From contig NMRA01000537.1 in the NCBI GenBank assembly GCA_002633005.1, positions 124,001 to 188,000 on the forward strand: DNA of 64,000 nt, read 5' to 3'. This DNA is from Phoronis australis. Its lineage: Eukaryota > Phoronida > Phoronidae. The notes under the pieces were generated by a model. That model ran no database searches. It was not told the DNA's origin and saw nothing but the letters and a program-made list of their open reading frames with translations. Positions within the stretch are counted from its first letter, which is position 1. The number at the start of each line of letters is the position of its first letter. The position numbers and the translations under genes are program-made. Shown here in pieces: positions 1 to 11,224 of the stretch.

Positions 1-740
1 ACGAGGCCGCCAGATCCGCTGTTTCTCACGAATAAGAATTTCGTGTAAGGTACATTCCTCCCAGCTGAAGTTGTCCTTGTACTGCTACGATTGTAGGCCG
101 ATCACGTGACGTCTTTGCCATTCTACAGAGTCATTCTCACAAAACAGGATCCAAACTCTTGCAAATCATTTTTTTAGAAACAGGAATTTCAAATTTTGCA
201 TATTGTCAGTTTTATGTTTTGAGCAAAAACTGACGTTGAAGGTTTTTTGATGCTCATGTTTTCGCAACGTCCCTGCGGTTTTCCCGACGCTCGTTGAATT
301 TAATTCAAGGAAGCACGTGGAGCGGTGATTTGTTTTTAAGTATGGCCTGGTGGAGCTGACTACACAGTCTAATTACCGGAAAAGTCTTGAAACTATAAAG
401 GCAATCACTTTTACAGTATATGGCCTGGAAATGCCCCNCAATTTGATGCGCCTTTACAAATTGAAAAACATTCTATTGATTATAACTGCCGAGCGCAAAA
501 TCGACTCACTGCCGAAAAAAACTTGATAACCAGCGATTAACTATCTTCTCGCAGCACGCGCTATGGTATTTGTTCGTAATAAAATTTTCAAGTTCATGCA
601 GAGTTTTAGGACCCTCGATCAAGGAAAAACATATTGGGAAAGTATGAGGCCCGTTTCGGAGAAAATCACCCTGTTGCGACATCAAACCCAGCGCAACACT
701 TCGTCTTAATAATGGTAACCAGCATAAGGTATTTAGGCCA
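1..740. other. No gene recognised
   Basis: No open frame of useful length, splice-bounded exon or RNA gene is recognisable here. A single N lies at 438. The sequence is AT-rich non-coding DNA leading into the first copy of the 1.5 kb direct repeat. Confidence 0.5.
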
Positions 741-2228
741 TAGACCTAATTCACGCGACGGACATTAAAATCCAAAGCGCGGCTCACTGCGATAAACAAA
801 GCGGAAGATGACATAGCATGAGTTAAATGGCCGGTCTTTCGAGTCCAAGCTGGATATTAAATCTTCAAAATGTGTCGATAATTAACCACAGAGACGTAGA
901 AAAATACATTATAGAACAAATCAATGCACCAAAGAGTTGTCTGACGATAGGGTATAAGTTTTTTTTCGGAAAACAAGGTTCGAGACATGAAAAGTAAATG
1001 TGACCAAATTGCGGCGATCGCAGTGTTACGGATTGGGTATCATGCTGAATGCAGGGTTACGTTTCTTCTTGTAAATTGTTGATAAAAATGCTTTCTACAC
1101 GAACCAGGCCATCTGCTCGTACTGTTGACGAGTTGAAGATATATTCGACAGTGGTGACTCATCGCATTTTTCTGCCATGTGTAATTAGTCTCGTCTGGTT
1201 GAATTTGTTGATAAAGAATATTAACATCAAGCATATAGCCTAGGTTGTGGTGAGGTAGGGGCTACCGGGACAAACAGTTGGTTTGTCATTGATCTGAAAG
1301 GATAATTGATGTTATTAAATATATTTTTTATTAAAATAAAAAACCAGGCTCGTATTTGAAAATCAAAATTATTTGACCATCAATTCTGCTTTCTTGGTTT
1401 TAATAATTCTTACGTCTATTTCATGTGTTACGTTTCGAATATCTTCTGGACCAAGTTGAATTTTAAAATTAAAACACCTAATTCGTTCGTCCAAAGCATA
1501 ACCTCGTTTTAGAGCTCAGTTTCAGTTAACTGGACACAGCAAGCATAGTTATCATGTTTCCTCATGGGCCTCGCTCATCCGAGGGGAAAGGTGTCTGTGC
1601 CTTCTGAGAGGGAGAATTTTTTCGCCGAGTGAGGGGAAAAATCTACATGTACCTCCCGATCACCATCAATAGCACCCCCGCCCTGTTGCAAGCTCTCATA
1701 GGTTCTGTCTCAAGTAGCATTTTTTGTTCTTTCAAATTGTCACCTGTGTGGTTACAGGTGATTTTAACTCCAGAGATAATTTTTTAATCACTATGGGAAT
1801 TTTTAGGCCTCGTGGGGGAATTTCCGCATGTCGCGTGGTTTTTCAAATAATTTTGAGAGGGGAATAGGGCCGATATTCGGCTCCAAAATAGAGGGATTGA
1901 GGGCCCTGTCCTGTTTGGAAAGAAAAATGCATCGTGTTTCAACTCGTAGTCATGAAAACATAGCCTGGCTGCGACCGAAGATTCTCCGGTCGTAATTGCT
2001 ATGAAGCTCAGCAAACGAGATGCGACAATTAAAATATGATCTAACTTTCCGAAAACATTTATGAATTTTACACCATATTTCCCTTCGTCGTGAGTATGGC
2101 AACGACCCAACGCTTACGAATCTCAACCTCCTTAGGGATTGTACAACAGACAGCTGAGAGTGCGTATTTTTTCAGCCGTTCAATCAACGTGGAATACACT
2201 GTGCCGATAAGCCAACAGAGCTATCATA

Positions 2229-3450
2229 TTTTTTTCACTGTGACATATATTTATTGAAGGATACACAGAACATACAAAGAAATAATAACAAACCCAGAAA
2301 CCGCGAAGCATTATATCTGGGTTGTAAACAATTCATAAATGAAACTTATATACATAGAGGTATATACAATTAAGTAGTATCTAAAATAAGTATTCCAATA
2401 CTTAGACATGCTATTACAGATATACAAAAACAAAAATATGTACAGATTCATGTAGGGAAATCAGATGCAACAATATTGATAAACGATACATAAAAATTTG
2501 CTAACGTTGCTTAGGAGGAATTCGTTGAGAACAAAGTCAAGGTTAGGACTACCATTCAGTAATAATGTAACTCTAGTAGGGATATTATTACAAGAATTGA
2601 GAGCGTTAACAATTGATTTGTTATCATTGAGTGCACGAAAGAGTGAGTCTCTCAGGGATTCGATGAGGGGACATTTGAAGAAAATATGAGGATAAGATTG
2701 ATGGTCACCACATTTACAGTTTGGAGAGACATTACTAAAGTTGTGCCTGAACTTGTCAGAGTTGAGGAAAAGGCCACATCTTGATCTGTACAATGCTATT
2801 TCGTTATCGCGGGTAAGCGAGAATTGAGTCAAGGGTGTTGAGTTATCAAAATTATGAAAAACAGTTCTAAAATTATTTTTTATACTCGTAAAAGAGTTGC
2901 TTTCCTTAACAGAGACTGGAAGAGAATTCCAGTTGTTGATGCACATCATGACTGTAGACCTTCTGAATAACTGACTGAACGAAGGAGGAATTGCATATGG
3001 GGTGGAGGATCTCAAATCACTACGATGGCCTTGTCTAGTATATAGATCAAATATTTTTTTGACAGACACATTATTGACATTGCTTATTACCTTGAAAGTA
3101 AATGTGGTCATGTGAAGATTGCGTCGAGTAGACAGTTTGGGCCACTTGAGACTATTCAAAATCTTAACACTATTGGATCCCCTGTAAGCTCCGGTTATGA
3201 GTAAGGCGGCTTGATATTGTAACTTCTCCAAATGTTGGAGTGCACCCGTATTGGCAGACTGATATATAATATCACAATAATCAATGTGTGGAAGTACAAA
3301 GGATTTGAACAAAACTTCTAAATGTGTAGAATTCAGATGGCGGGAGACAAGCTTAAGTGGGTTAATTAGTTCCTGAGTTTTTTGTACGAGCTCCCGAACG
3401 TGAGGGGTGAATGAGAGTTTTTCATCTAACAGTATACCCAGATATCATAG
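2229..3450 (-). mobile_element. 5'-truncated non-LTR retrotransposon (LINE)
   Basis: The insertion interrupts direct-repeat copy 1 exactly where copy 2 (about 5935) is uninterrupted. The left flank ends CTATCATA and the right flank resumes ATATCATAGCGAGCC, so at least TATCATA (7 bp) is duplicated. The element's 3' end is at the left: a short T-run at about 2229, preceded on the element strand by an AATAAA-like signal (TTTATT at about 2250). The coding frame runs off the 5' boundary at 3450 with no start. This is the standard outcome of incomplete target-primed reverse transcription. Confidence 0.85.
2461..3449 (-). pseudogene. C-terminal reverse-transcriptase fragment of a LINE
   Basis: The frame stays open from the insertion boundary (3450) to the stop at 2461, about 329 residues. 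The N-terminal part reads LLDEKLSFTPHVRELVQK, then SFVLPHIDYCDIIYQ. These resemble the thumb and post-catalytic region of CR1/L2/Jockey-type reverse transcriptases, where a PxxxYxxxIW-like motif follows a 'DxxLxWxxHI' segment. The distal part has a Cys/His cluster (CGLF..NCKCGDHQSYPHIFFKCP), as is common at the C-terminus of such ORF2 proteins. Catalytic palm motifs and the endonuclease lie in the missing 5' part, so the copy cannot be autonomous. The intact frame suggests a fairly recent insertion. The exact clade cannot be told without a search. Confidence 0.85.
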
Positions 3451-3475
3451 CGAGCCTCGTTTTGGAACGGGCCTC

Positions 3476-4377
3476 CTGACGGCGTGAATTAGATCTATAC
3501 AAGCTGTCAACAGTTCTCCACAAAATCTTTGATGTCAAATAGTAAGTTTTAGAAAAGGAATATCCATGTCAACAATTTTTTGAAACGGAATATTAGTCCA
3601 TGTCAACAGGATGGCCGTTTTTAGATTTGCCATGAGAATAGTTCAAAACACCCACTCAGTGGAGCAAGATTTTGCTAACTATATGCTGCAGCAACGGTGG
3701 CCCAAAGACGACATCGCGCGTTTCGTTTTTAATCATCTCGGGATTTCGAGTTCTAATAGTCCTTGGAGGTAAATCAAATCCGCATTTAAACAGGCCTTCC
3801 AACTGTTTTTACCTCTGTTGCGTGCATTTTGGATGTTCAAACAAGCTAAACATTGTTGAATTGGATCCGCAATATGCTGTTTGGGTTAACTTTCTACTGG
3901 AAAGAACACAAAACCACTTCTACATTCTTCTCAAAAGTTACTGAAGAAGAATTAAGATTCTGTTCACAGCACAAGAAGGCGTGACCAACATCCAAGCAAG
4001 TACTAGAAGAGGCAGTGTGGCCTAGTAAGTTGCATGTTCGCCTCCTGTTTTCATAGTCGTGGATTCAACTCTCTCAGGACTTCACTGCTAGACCCTTGAG
4101 TCACACCTCTACACCATCAACTCGGTCTGAATTTGTGTTGATGTCCATGTGTGTAATACGTAATTAGTAATAAACGAAAAATGGTTTCAGGTGCTTGGTG
4201 CAATTTACGCCTGTCTGAGCGGCCTGTGCCCGTCTGATGAAACGTGAAACAGGTCACCTGTACTATGTTTTGTTCATGAAAGTGTTGGTAGTGTATATAC
4301 AAGGACATTGTCTTACTGGGTGACAAAACAAGCGTGGTTCCACTCATTAGTTGTCAATTGGGCATGGAATCTTATAT
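3476..4377. other. Non-coding spacer between the two direct-repeat copies
   Basis: Unique AT-rich DNA with no supported gene. The only structure noticed is the tRNA-like segment at 4011-4083. Confidence 0.45.
4011..4083 (+). repeat. tRNA-like segment, possible SINE head
   Basis: GCAGTGTGGCCTAGTAAG resembles a pol III A-box (TGGCCTAGTnnG). About 40 bp downstream, GTGGATTCAACTCTC resembles a B-box (GGTTCGAnTCC) with two mismatches. The spacing is right for a tRNA-derived SINE. A cloverleaf is not convincing, so this is not called a functional tRNA. No tail or second copy was identified in the window. Confidence 0.35.
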
Positions 4378-4473
4378 ATAGACCTAATTCACTCGGCGGA
4401 CATTAAAATTCAAAGCGAGGCTCACTGCGACAAACAAGCGGAAATTTACATTGCGTGAGTTGAATGGCCGGTC

Positions 4474-4505
4474 CATAGACATCACCATGACATAAGAAGT
4501 CTATG
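4474..4505. mobile_element. 32-bp insertion with 7-bp inverted ends and 8-bp target duplication
   Basis: The insert begins CATAGAC and ends GTCTATG (perfect 7-bp inverted ends). It is flanked on both sides by GGCCGGTC (4466-4473 and 4506-4513). Copy 1 of the direct repeat has a single GGCCGGTC at the matching site. The 8-bp duplication is typical of hAT-like DNA transposition, but the insert is far shorter than normal MITEs. Confidence 0.6.
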
Positions 4506-5060
4506 GGCCGGTCTTTCGAGTCTAACTTGGATATTAAATCTTAAAAATGTGTCGATAATTAATCACAGAGACGTAGAAAAATACATTAGAGAACAAGTCA
4601 ATGCACCAAAGAGTTGTCTGGTGAAAGGGTATAAGTTTTTTTTTTCGGAAAACTATGTTCGAAAAGTGAAAAGTAAATATGACCAAACTGCGGCGATCGT
4701 CACGGTAGTGTTACGGATTAGGTATTATGCTGAATGCAGGTACGTTTCTTCTTGTAAATTGTTGATAAAAATGCTTTCTACACGAACCAGATAATCTGCT
4801 TGTATTTTTGACGAGTTGAAGATACATTCGACAGTTTCTCATCGCATTTTGCTGCCATGTGCAATTAGTCACATCTGGTTTAATTTTGTTGATCAAAAGT
4901 ATTAACCTCAAGCATATAGCCTATGTCCTGGTGAGGTAGGGACTACCGGGACTAACATGTGATTTGTCATTGATCTGAAAGAATAACTGATGTTATTAAA
5001 TATATTTTTATTAAAATAAAAACAGGCTCGTAATTGAAATTAAAAAAATATTTGACCATC

Positions 5061-5161
5061 TATAAATTTTGAAAATAAAAAATAGAAATCGAGTACAGCC
5101 TCAGAAATCGCTTTTGCGTTATATCCAGGTTCTCATTCACTCCCTTGCACACATTCACAAG
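5061..5161. mobile_element. 101-bp insertion with 12-bp target duplication
   Basis: TATTTGACCATC occurs at both 5049-5060 and 5162-5173, bracketing 101 bp absent from direct-repeat copy 1, which has this 12-mer once (near 1372). The duplication length suits retroposition. The inserted piece itself is not recognised. Confidence 0.6.
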
Positions 5162-5975
5162 TATTTGACCATCAATTCTGCTTTTTTGGTTTTAATAATT
5201 CTATTACGTCTATTTTATGTGTTAGGTTTCAAATATCAATCTGGACCAAGTTGAATTTTAAAATTAAAACACCCAACTCATTCGTCGAAAGCATAACCTT
5301 GCTTTTGAGCTCAATTTCAGTTAACTGAACAGAGCAAGCACAGTTATCATGTTTCTTCAGGGGCCTCGTTCATCCGAGGAAAGGTGCTTGTGTGTCTTCG
5401 TGACAGGGGCATTTTTTCGCCGAGTGAGGAGAAAAATCTACCTCCCGATCATCATCAATAACACACCCGCCCTGTGCTCTTTCAAATTGTCACCTGTGTG
5501 GATACAGGTGATTTGAACTTCGGAGAGAAATTTTCAATCACTAGGGGAATTTTTAGGGTTTTGGGGGGGAATTTCGGGGGATTTTTCAATATTTTGAGAG
5601 GGGAATAGGGCCGATATTCGGCCCCAAAATCGAGGGATTGAGGGTCCTGTCTTTTTTGGAAAGAAACGTGTATCATCTTTCAACCCGTTGTGTTGAAAAC
5701 ACAGCCTGGCTGACCGAAGATTCTCCGGTCGTTGCTATGATCTAACTTTCCGAAAACATTTATGAATTTTACACGGACATATTTTCCTTCGTCGCGCGTA
5801 TGCCAACGACCCAACGCTTCCGAATCTCAACATCTTCAGGGTTTGTGAAACAGACAGTTGAGTGTCCGTATTTTTTGTAGCCGTTCGAGCAGCGACGAAT
5901 ACAACCAGCAGAGTATGCCGATAAGCCAACAGAGATATCGTAGCGAGCCTCGTTTTGGAACGCGCCTCATGTCTA

Positions 5976-7264
5976 TATTCGTACGCACACAAGTCAGGAT
6001 ATCTTGTGATAAAGTCTGGAAAGACTGCTCAGATCGAGTCGCGTGGTGTCGCTACGCACGATTGAAATACGTGTTTTGGCAACTTCTGCTCTCAAGCGCA
6101 GAAGTCGATATTAAACGCACGTTATGACAAACGCAAACGTGACCCAGTCTTTCAATGACATTTCACCCTCGCGACGTAGTGCGAGCCGGTCCGAGAGCAA
6201 AGTTAAACTATGCGGGGGATGTGCTGGCGCGGCTACCGCCCCACCTAGCGGCACGCAGGGAACCAGCGAGAAAACTTAACTGACTTGAGCTATCTCAAAC
6301 ATGCAGTGTGAGCTCAAGGCATAAATTTATCTCATTTCCTTGTTGCTTGAATGATTCCTACTTCATTAGCGTTTGACTGTGGTCTTGTGTCGTGAGAGCA
6401 CACCGTGAGTCTTGCTTGCTTTCCATTTACCAGTTTGACTCGGTCACAAAAAGGCCTTTCATTACTCTATTTGCCAACAACGAATGTCAAGATGCCTGAA
6501 TTTACTACAAAAATGAACATGTAAAAATCCGTGAGAAAATTAATGTCCATTTTCTACAAAATGCAAATAACAAAGAGAGCTTGATTCGGCCACCAGAAAA
6601 ATAGAATCGCTGAAGAAGCGTGGGTTTAATTCTATAACAAATCACGACTGTATTCCAGAACAAACTGATGAATATTTACCGTAAATTAATTGTTCGAGTG
6701 ACATCGCTCGCAGCCACGTTTCCACGCGCATAATCAACAACTTATCAGCTGCCGCTCAGCTTGACGCTTAATATGGCGTCATGCAGCGACGTGCACGTTG
6801 CTCATGCACTGAACTTGTTCAAATTTATAGCTTGTCACTAGCTCCTGTGTGGTGAGATAAAGCGAGACCAAAGTTATTGGACGCAGGTGCTTGGTTGATT
6901 ACGGCATTCTCTGGTTAAACGTTTTGGCTATTACAGTGAAAAATGGCTGAATCACCTTGGTAAATTTGTTGAGAACGAAAGTTGTGTACTCACTCGGATG
7001 AAAAACCTTCTGGCTACAGTAAGTGAATCTGTAAAAGAACAAGGACGCCCCTTGTGTATAGGAACAGTTTAGCCAAGAGAACTTCGAAACTCGCTTATAT
7101 GAAGGTGGAAAGTTGATGAAACTCACATTTTCAACGTTCAAAATTGTTGCCCGAGGTTTGCATTTTTAGGCACGGGGAAAAGAGCACGCATCGATAATAT
7201 ATGATAAAGCGGAGTTAGGAATTATCAGAAGCTAACTTTTTGATACCGAGAACTCTCAAGAGCA
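5976..7264. other. Non-coding DNA upstream of the zinc-finger gene
   Basis: No gene, RNA or clear repeat is recognised. It would include the promoter and 5' UTR of the downstream zinc-finger gene, but no TATA box or initiator can be fixed. Confidence 0.4.
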
Positions 7265-8225
7265 ATGCATTCTGTAGATGAGATGTCCTTTAGTGAAGTC
7301 GTTGCCGCTCTCCGGAACCGCACTTGCAACGAACAAAGAAAAATTGTGTTTCGACACAAGAAAATCATAAATCTCGGTTTTTCACGTAGACAAAGCGCTA
7401 CCCATATGAACGCAGACGAAAGCGATCATGACGACGATAGTGAAAGTGAGCATCACAGAGAACGCTTTAACAAAAAGCAAATTGCGATTGGGAAGTATTT
7501 CGATGGAAATGCTAACAGTGACATGTCGACAAAGCGGAAAGGCCGACATCATGACGACATGGTTGATAATATTTCATTTCAAGTGAATGACCGCGGTACG
7601 CGGGTTTTCGAAGGGAGTAGCCGATACGATAACAGGCCAAACAAAACATCTAGTCAGCCTGTGAACAGTTTGCCGCGTAGAAATTTTACGTCATCAGTTA
7701 GGGACGAGTGTTTGAGGAAAAGAAATAGCGAAGCTTGCAGTATGCCAGAATTCGAAAACAATCTTGTAGTAGAAACAAAGAAAGTGATGAGATTGAAAAA
7801 ATACAGACCATCGCTACAATACAGAAAACGGGTAAGAAAGAAAAAGAAGAAAAATGACTACGATGATGATACGGAAAGATTAAAAACTGGCCACCAACAC
7901 CAAAACGTGAAGGTAGTCGTGACCGATAGGACAAAAACGAAAATATTAGAAAACAATGTACACATCTGTGAGGGTGAAAGCAACGCCATAAATTGTGAGA
8001 TAAGTTGCAGTGAAAAGGATGGTGGTGTTTTGTCTTCAATCAGCAATTGTTGTCGACCACTCAAGCGAAGTGACAAGGATGACCTGGCGAATGACACTAC
8101 ACATGGAAATCAGTTTCACGGTACACGTGACACGGATGATAAATACAATGATGTTAATGATGATGACGATGATTATGATGGTGACGACGACGACGACGAT
8201 GATGATGGTAATGATGGAGATGATG

Positions 8226-8271
<46 letters not shown>

Positions 8272-8556
8272 NNNNNNNNNNNNNNNNNNNNNNNNNNNNN
8301 NNNNNNNNNNNNNNNNNNNNNNNNNNNNNNNNNNNNNNNNNNNNNNNNNNNNNNNNNNNNNNNNNNNNNNNNNNNNNNNNNNNNNNNNNNNNNNNNNNNN
8401 NNNNNNNNNNNNNNNNNNNNNNNNNNNNNNNNNNNNNNNNNNNNNNNNNNNNNNNNNNNNNNNNNNNNNNNNNNNNNNNNNNNNNNNNNNNNNNNNNNNN
8501 NNNNNNNNNNNNNNNNNNNNNNNNTGATGAAGACGGCAATATTACTGATGATGATG

Positions 8557-8591
<35 letters not shown>

Positions 8592-10781
8592 GGCGGCGAC
8601 GATGGCATTGTTGATGATGAGGTGGATGAAAATCTAGGTGATAACAGTCGTGGTAAGAAAATTGGTTATGACACAGACGACGATGATGACAATCTTGTTG
8701 GTAATGATGATGATCATCATCATGACAATAATGATGATGGTGACAATAATCATGATGATGACAATGATTATGATAATGTTAAAGGTGGAAAAAGTCAGGT
8801 CAACAGTACTGGTTATGGTGAAGATGACGACGAGGGCAACTTTAATGATGATGATGACGATGATGGTGATGACGATGATGGTGATGACGACGACGACAAT
8901 TTTGTTGATAATGATGATAAAAATAAGGATAACGACAATGACTATGATAAAGACGACTACGACAATGGTAACGATAGACATAGTAACATGGTGCATTACG
9001 TTGAAGACATGGCTTGTGTGAATAATGACACGGATGATAACATACATTGTAACACCAGTGATTGTGAAGGAGACGATGTCGACACCGATGAAAAAAATTA
9101 CGATAATGATAATGGTAAAGGTGACGGCAAATACATGTATATTAAAGGCAAAGATGGCGATGAGGATAACGGTGGTGATTATGACGATGTTGGTGATGAT
9201 TACGACGATATTGGTGATGGTTATGACGATGTTGAAGGTGATGACACGCACTGTAACATCAATGGTGACGTTGAAAATGACAACGACGATGACAATGGTT
9301 ATGATGACATGGGAGATAACATTGACGTGAGAAACGGCAGTATTAGTAATTTTGTTTATGACGACTGTAACGTTGATGATACTAACAATAACGTTGACGG
9401 AGGCAATGATTATGAGGCTGGTGAACTAAAGAGCTGCGTTGAACCCAATCTGGTCTTAGAAGAGGGTGTGACTAGGATTTCTGGAAATGAATCAGAGCTG
9501 GAATCGCTGCCTTCGCTCGATATTGTGTACTTGGAAGACGAAACGAATTTGAAAGTAGCCAGAAGTGCGAGTGAAATTTCTGAAGAAGAATGTAACGCCG
9601 AAAATTCATTGAACAAAGACAAATTACCAATCAGCACGCAGAAAGCTGACTCGTTTGATCAGCCAGGTGTCAATTACTACGGTTGGGAAACAGCAGACAA
9701 AAAGTGGTGTTCAACCATTAGAAAAACTTGCAGCAATGTAAGTGGCGAAAAGACGCGCGCCCTCGTAACTGAGGAAGGTGTGACTTCCATCTCAACTGAA
9801 CAGTCAATGGAAGAATACAAAATGTGGGCAGATTATGATGCAATGCTAAAGAAAATGGTTGAAACATCTTCTAGCGATGATTCCTCATCAAGCGAAAGCA
9901 GTTTTTCGATCAAAACTTCGCGACCATTACCAGACCGATCATCTGAGAGCAGGCAGTCCGTTAACAGTGGAGATGACCTTGACCTTGAACAGGTACTCTG
10001 CCATGCTTGCGGGATTGTTTACCCCAATAAGCGAAAAATGGATGAACATAGTGTAAGTGGGAAGTGCATAGGAGAAAAAATAACACATCGTCCTGTGGAA
10101 AATAACTCTGTCACAGTGCGAGCTACTAGGAGAAAGAAACATTCTGCTGTAACGCCTGCTAAAGAAGACATTATAGCAGACGATAAGAAGCTGCAAAATT
10201 TGCTAAGTTGTGACGTGTGTAATAAGACATGTATCACAAAGGGCGCGCTGAAAAATCACGAGAAAACTCACTATAAAAAGCAGACGTTTAAATGCACCAA
10301 GTGTGATTACTCAGGAAAAACAGCATCGGCCTTAAGACTTCACGCGAAGTCTCATTCAAATAAGCGACCTTTTAAATGCAAGATTTGCAAATCTGCCTTC
10401 AAACGCAAAGGTCATCTCCTTAGTCATATCGACACCCATCAGAAACTGTACAGATGTAGACGATGCAAGAAAGCTTTTGCCCGTAAAGAGTGGTATGTCA
10501 TTCACCTTCGATCTCATTCAGGTAAAAGACCGTTTAAGTGTAAAAAGTGTAAAAAGGCGTTCGCCTGCAACGAGTACTTGCGCAAACATCAACTAGTGCA
10601 TACGGAGAAACGACCGTACGTCTGCTCCGAATGTTCCAAAGGTTTTAAGTCGCGCGACGAACTCAGTAGACACGAGTTCGCAGTACATTGTACCAGAAAG
10701 TACACTTACAGCTGTAAAAAGTGTGGGAAAATATGTCGTTCTAAAAGAAGCTTAAATATTCATTTGTCTGTTTCCTGTTGA
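7265..10781 (+). CDS. C2H2 zinc-finger protein with long acidic region
   Basis: Probable nuclear DNA-binding protein encoded in one long exon. The chosen ATG opens MHSVDEMSFSEVV, and the stop is the TGA at 10779-10781. The N-terminal third is basic and hydrophilic (RKRVRKKKKKN near residue 195, a possible nuclear localisation signal). It passes into an enormous Asp-rich region encoded largely by GAT/GAC repeats, cut by a 253-N gap, then a His11 run. The C-terminal 260 residues hold about eight zinc fingers. The frames on either side of the gap (codon starts mod 3 = 2 upstream, 0 downstream) join only if the true gap length is a multiple of three, so the 253 estimate is presumably slightly wrong. 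Without the gap, about 336 + 752 residues are visible. Alternatives are two genes or a pseudogene, but the continuity of acidic composition on both sides argues for one gene. DNA target and orthologue are unknown. Confidence 0.8.
8229..8595. repeat. (GAT)n to (CAT)n trinucleotide expansion with 253-N assembly gap
   Basis: About 14 consecutive GAT codons run up to 8271, followed by the N gap at 8272-8524. After the gap, GATGATGATGATCATCATCATC forms a perfect palindrome where a GAT run switches to a CAT run. In the zinc-finger frame this encodes poly-Asp, then 11 His. The palindrome can form a hairpin, which fits the failure of assembly here. Reading frames on the opposite strand (poly-Ile, poly-His) are artefacts of the repeat. 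Confidence 0.9.
9998..10778 (+). other. Zinc-finger array (about eight fingers)
   Basis: The fingers begin at CHACGIVYPN (variant C2HC), CDVCNKTCITK, CTKCDYSGKTA, CKICKSAFKRK, CRRCKKAFARK, CKKCKKAFACN, CSECSKGFKSR and CKKCGKICRSK (last ligand Cys). The middle six follow C-x2-C-x12-H-x3-5-H. Linkers such as HSGKRPF, HTEKRPY and HSNKRPF resemble the TGEKP linker, so fingers 3-7 probably bind DNA in tandem. The first and last fingers are degenerate. Confidence 0.9.
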
Positions 10782-11224
10782 TATTTTTTAAGTAAACATT
10801 TCAACGTTCACTCTGCAGGGCAAATTATGAATAGGAAAAGTTAAGGTGCCCATGATAACGCGGGATTTGATGTTTGCTTTCTATGAAGTATCAACAGTTT
10901 ATTTCTATATTATGCCAGGAATGATGTGCAAAGTTCAAAGTTCAAAACACTTTTTCTTAGAATGTACTCTGACACCACTGGGTGAACGACGGGCTGATAC
11001 AGTACGGAGAATTGAAACTCCACTTGTTGCCGACTGGAAATCATATAATTATGTTCTAAGTGCTCAAACAAGAATAGCACATTATTCATTTCTCACACTC
11101 GATGAACCATTTACGACTTTGCGTAGTACCTTAGTTGTACTCCGCATTTGTTTCTAAGACATTGTGTGCACTAATTATAGTTTTTATTTATCTTAATTGT
11201 TGTAAACTTGTGGTATGTAATTAT
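10782..11224. other. 3' flank of the zinc-finger gene, no gene seen
   Basis: Probable 3' UTR and spacer. No canonical AATAAA is obvious within the first 400 bp. The short open frame starting near 10846 lacks recognisable protein features. Confidence 0.4.

Larger units (their letters stand above)
741..3475 (+). repeat. 1.5 kb direct repeat, copy 1 (interrupted by a LINE)
   Basis: Homologous in the same orientation to 4378-5975. Shared landmarks include TAGACCTAATTCAC at the left edge, CACAGAGACGTAGAAAAATACATT, TATTTGACCATCAATTCTGC, and GCGAGCCTCGTTTTGGAACG at the right edge. Homology is interrupted at about 2229-3450 by the LINE. No protein is evident in either copy, so this is probably an interspersed repeat or a local duplication rather than a gene. 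Copy 1 retains about 40 bp near 1690 that copy 2 lacks. Confidence 0.8.
4378..5975 (+). repeat. 1.5 kb direct repeat, copy 2
   Basis: Second copy of the repeat at 741-3475, lacking the LINE. It carries two insertions absent from copy 1: 32 bp at 4474-4505 and 101 bp at 5061-5161. It lacks about 40 bp present in copy 1 near 1690. No gene is supported in it. Confidence 0.8.

Noticed and set aside
4011-4083. Functional tRNA gene
   Set aside because: A- and B-box-like motifs are present, but the acceptor and anticodon stems do not pair convincingly. Listed only as a possible SINE head.
8036-9330. Open frames in other frames and on the opposite strand across the Asp-rich region (poly-Met, poly-Ile, poly-His)
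   Set aside because: Shadows of the GAT/CAT repeats in the zinc-finger gene. Only the poly-Asp frame joins the zinc fingers.
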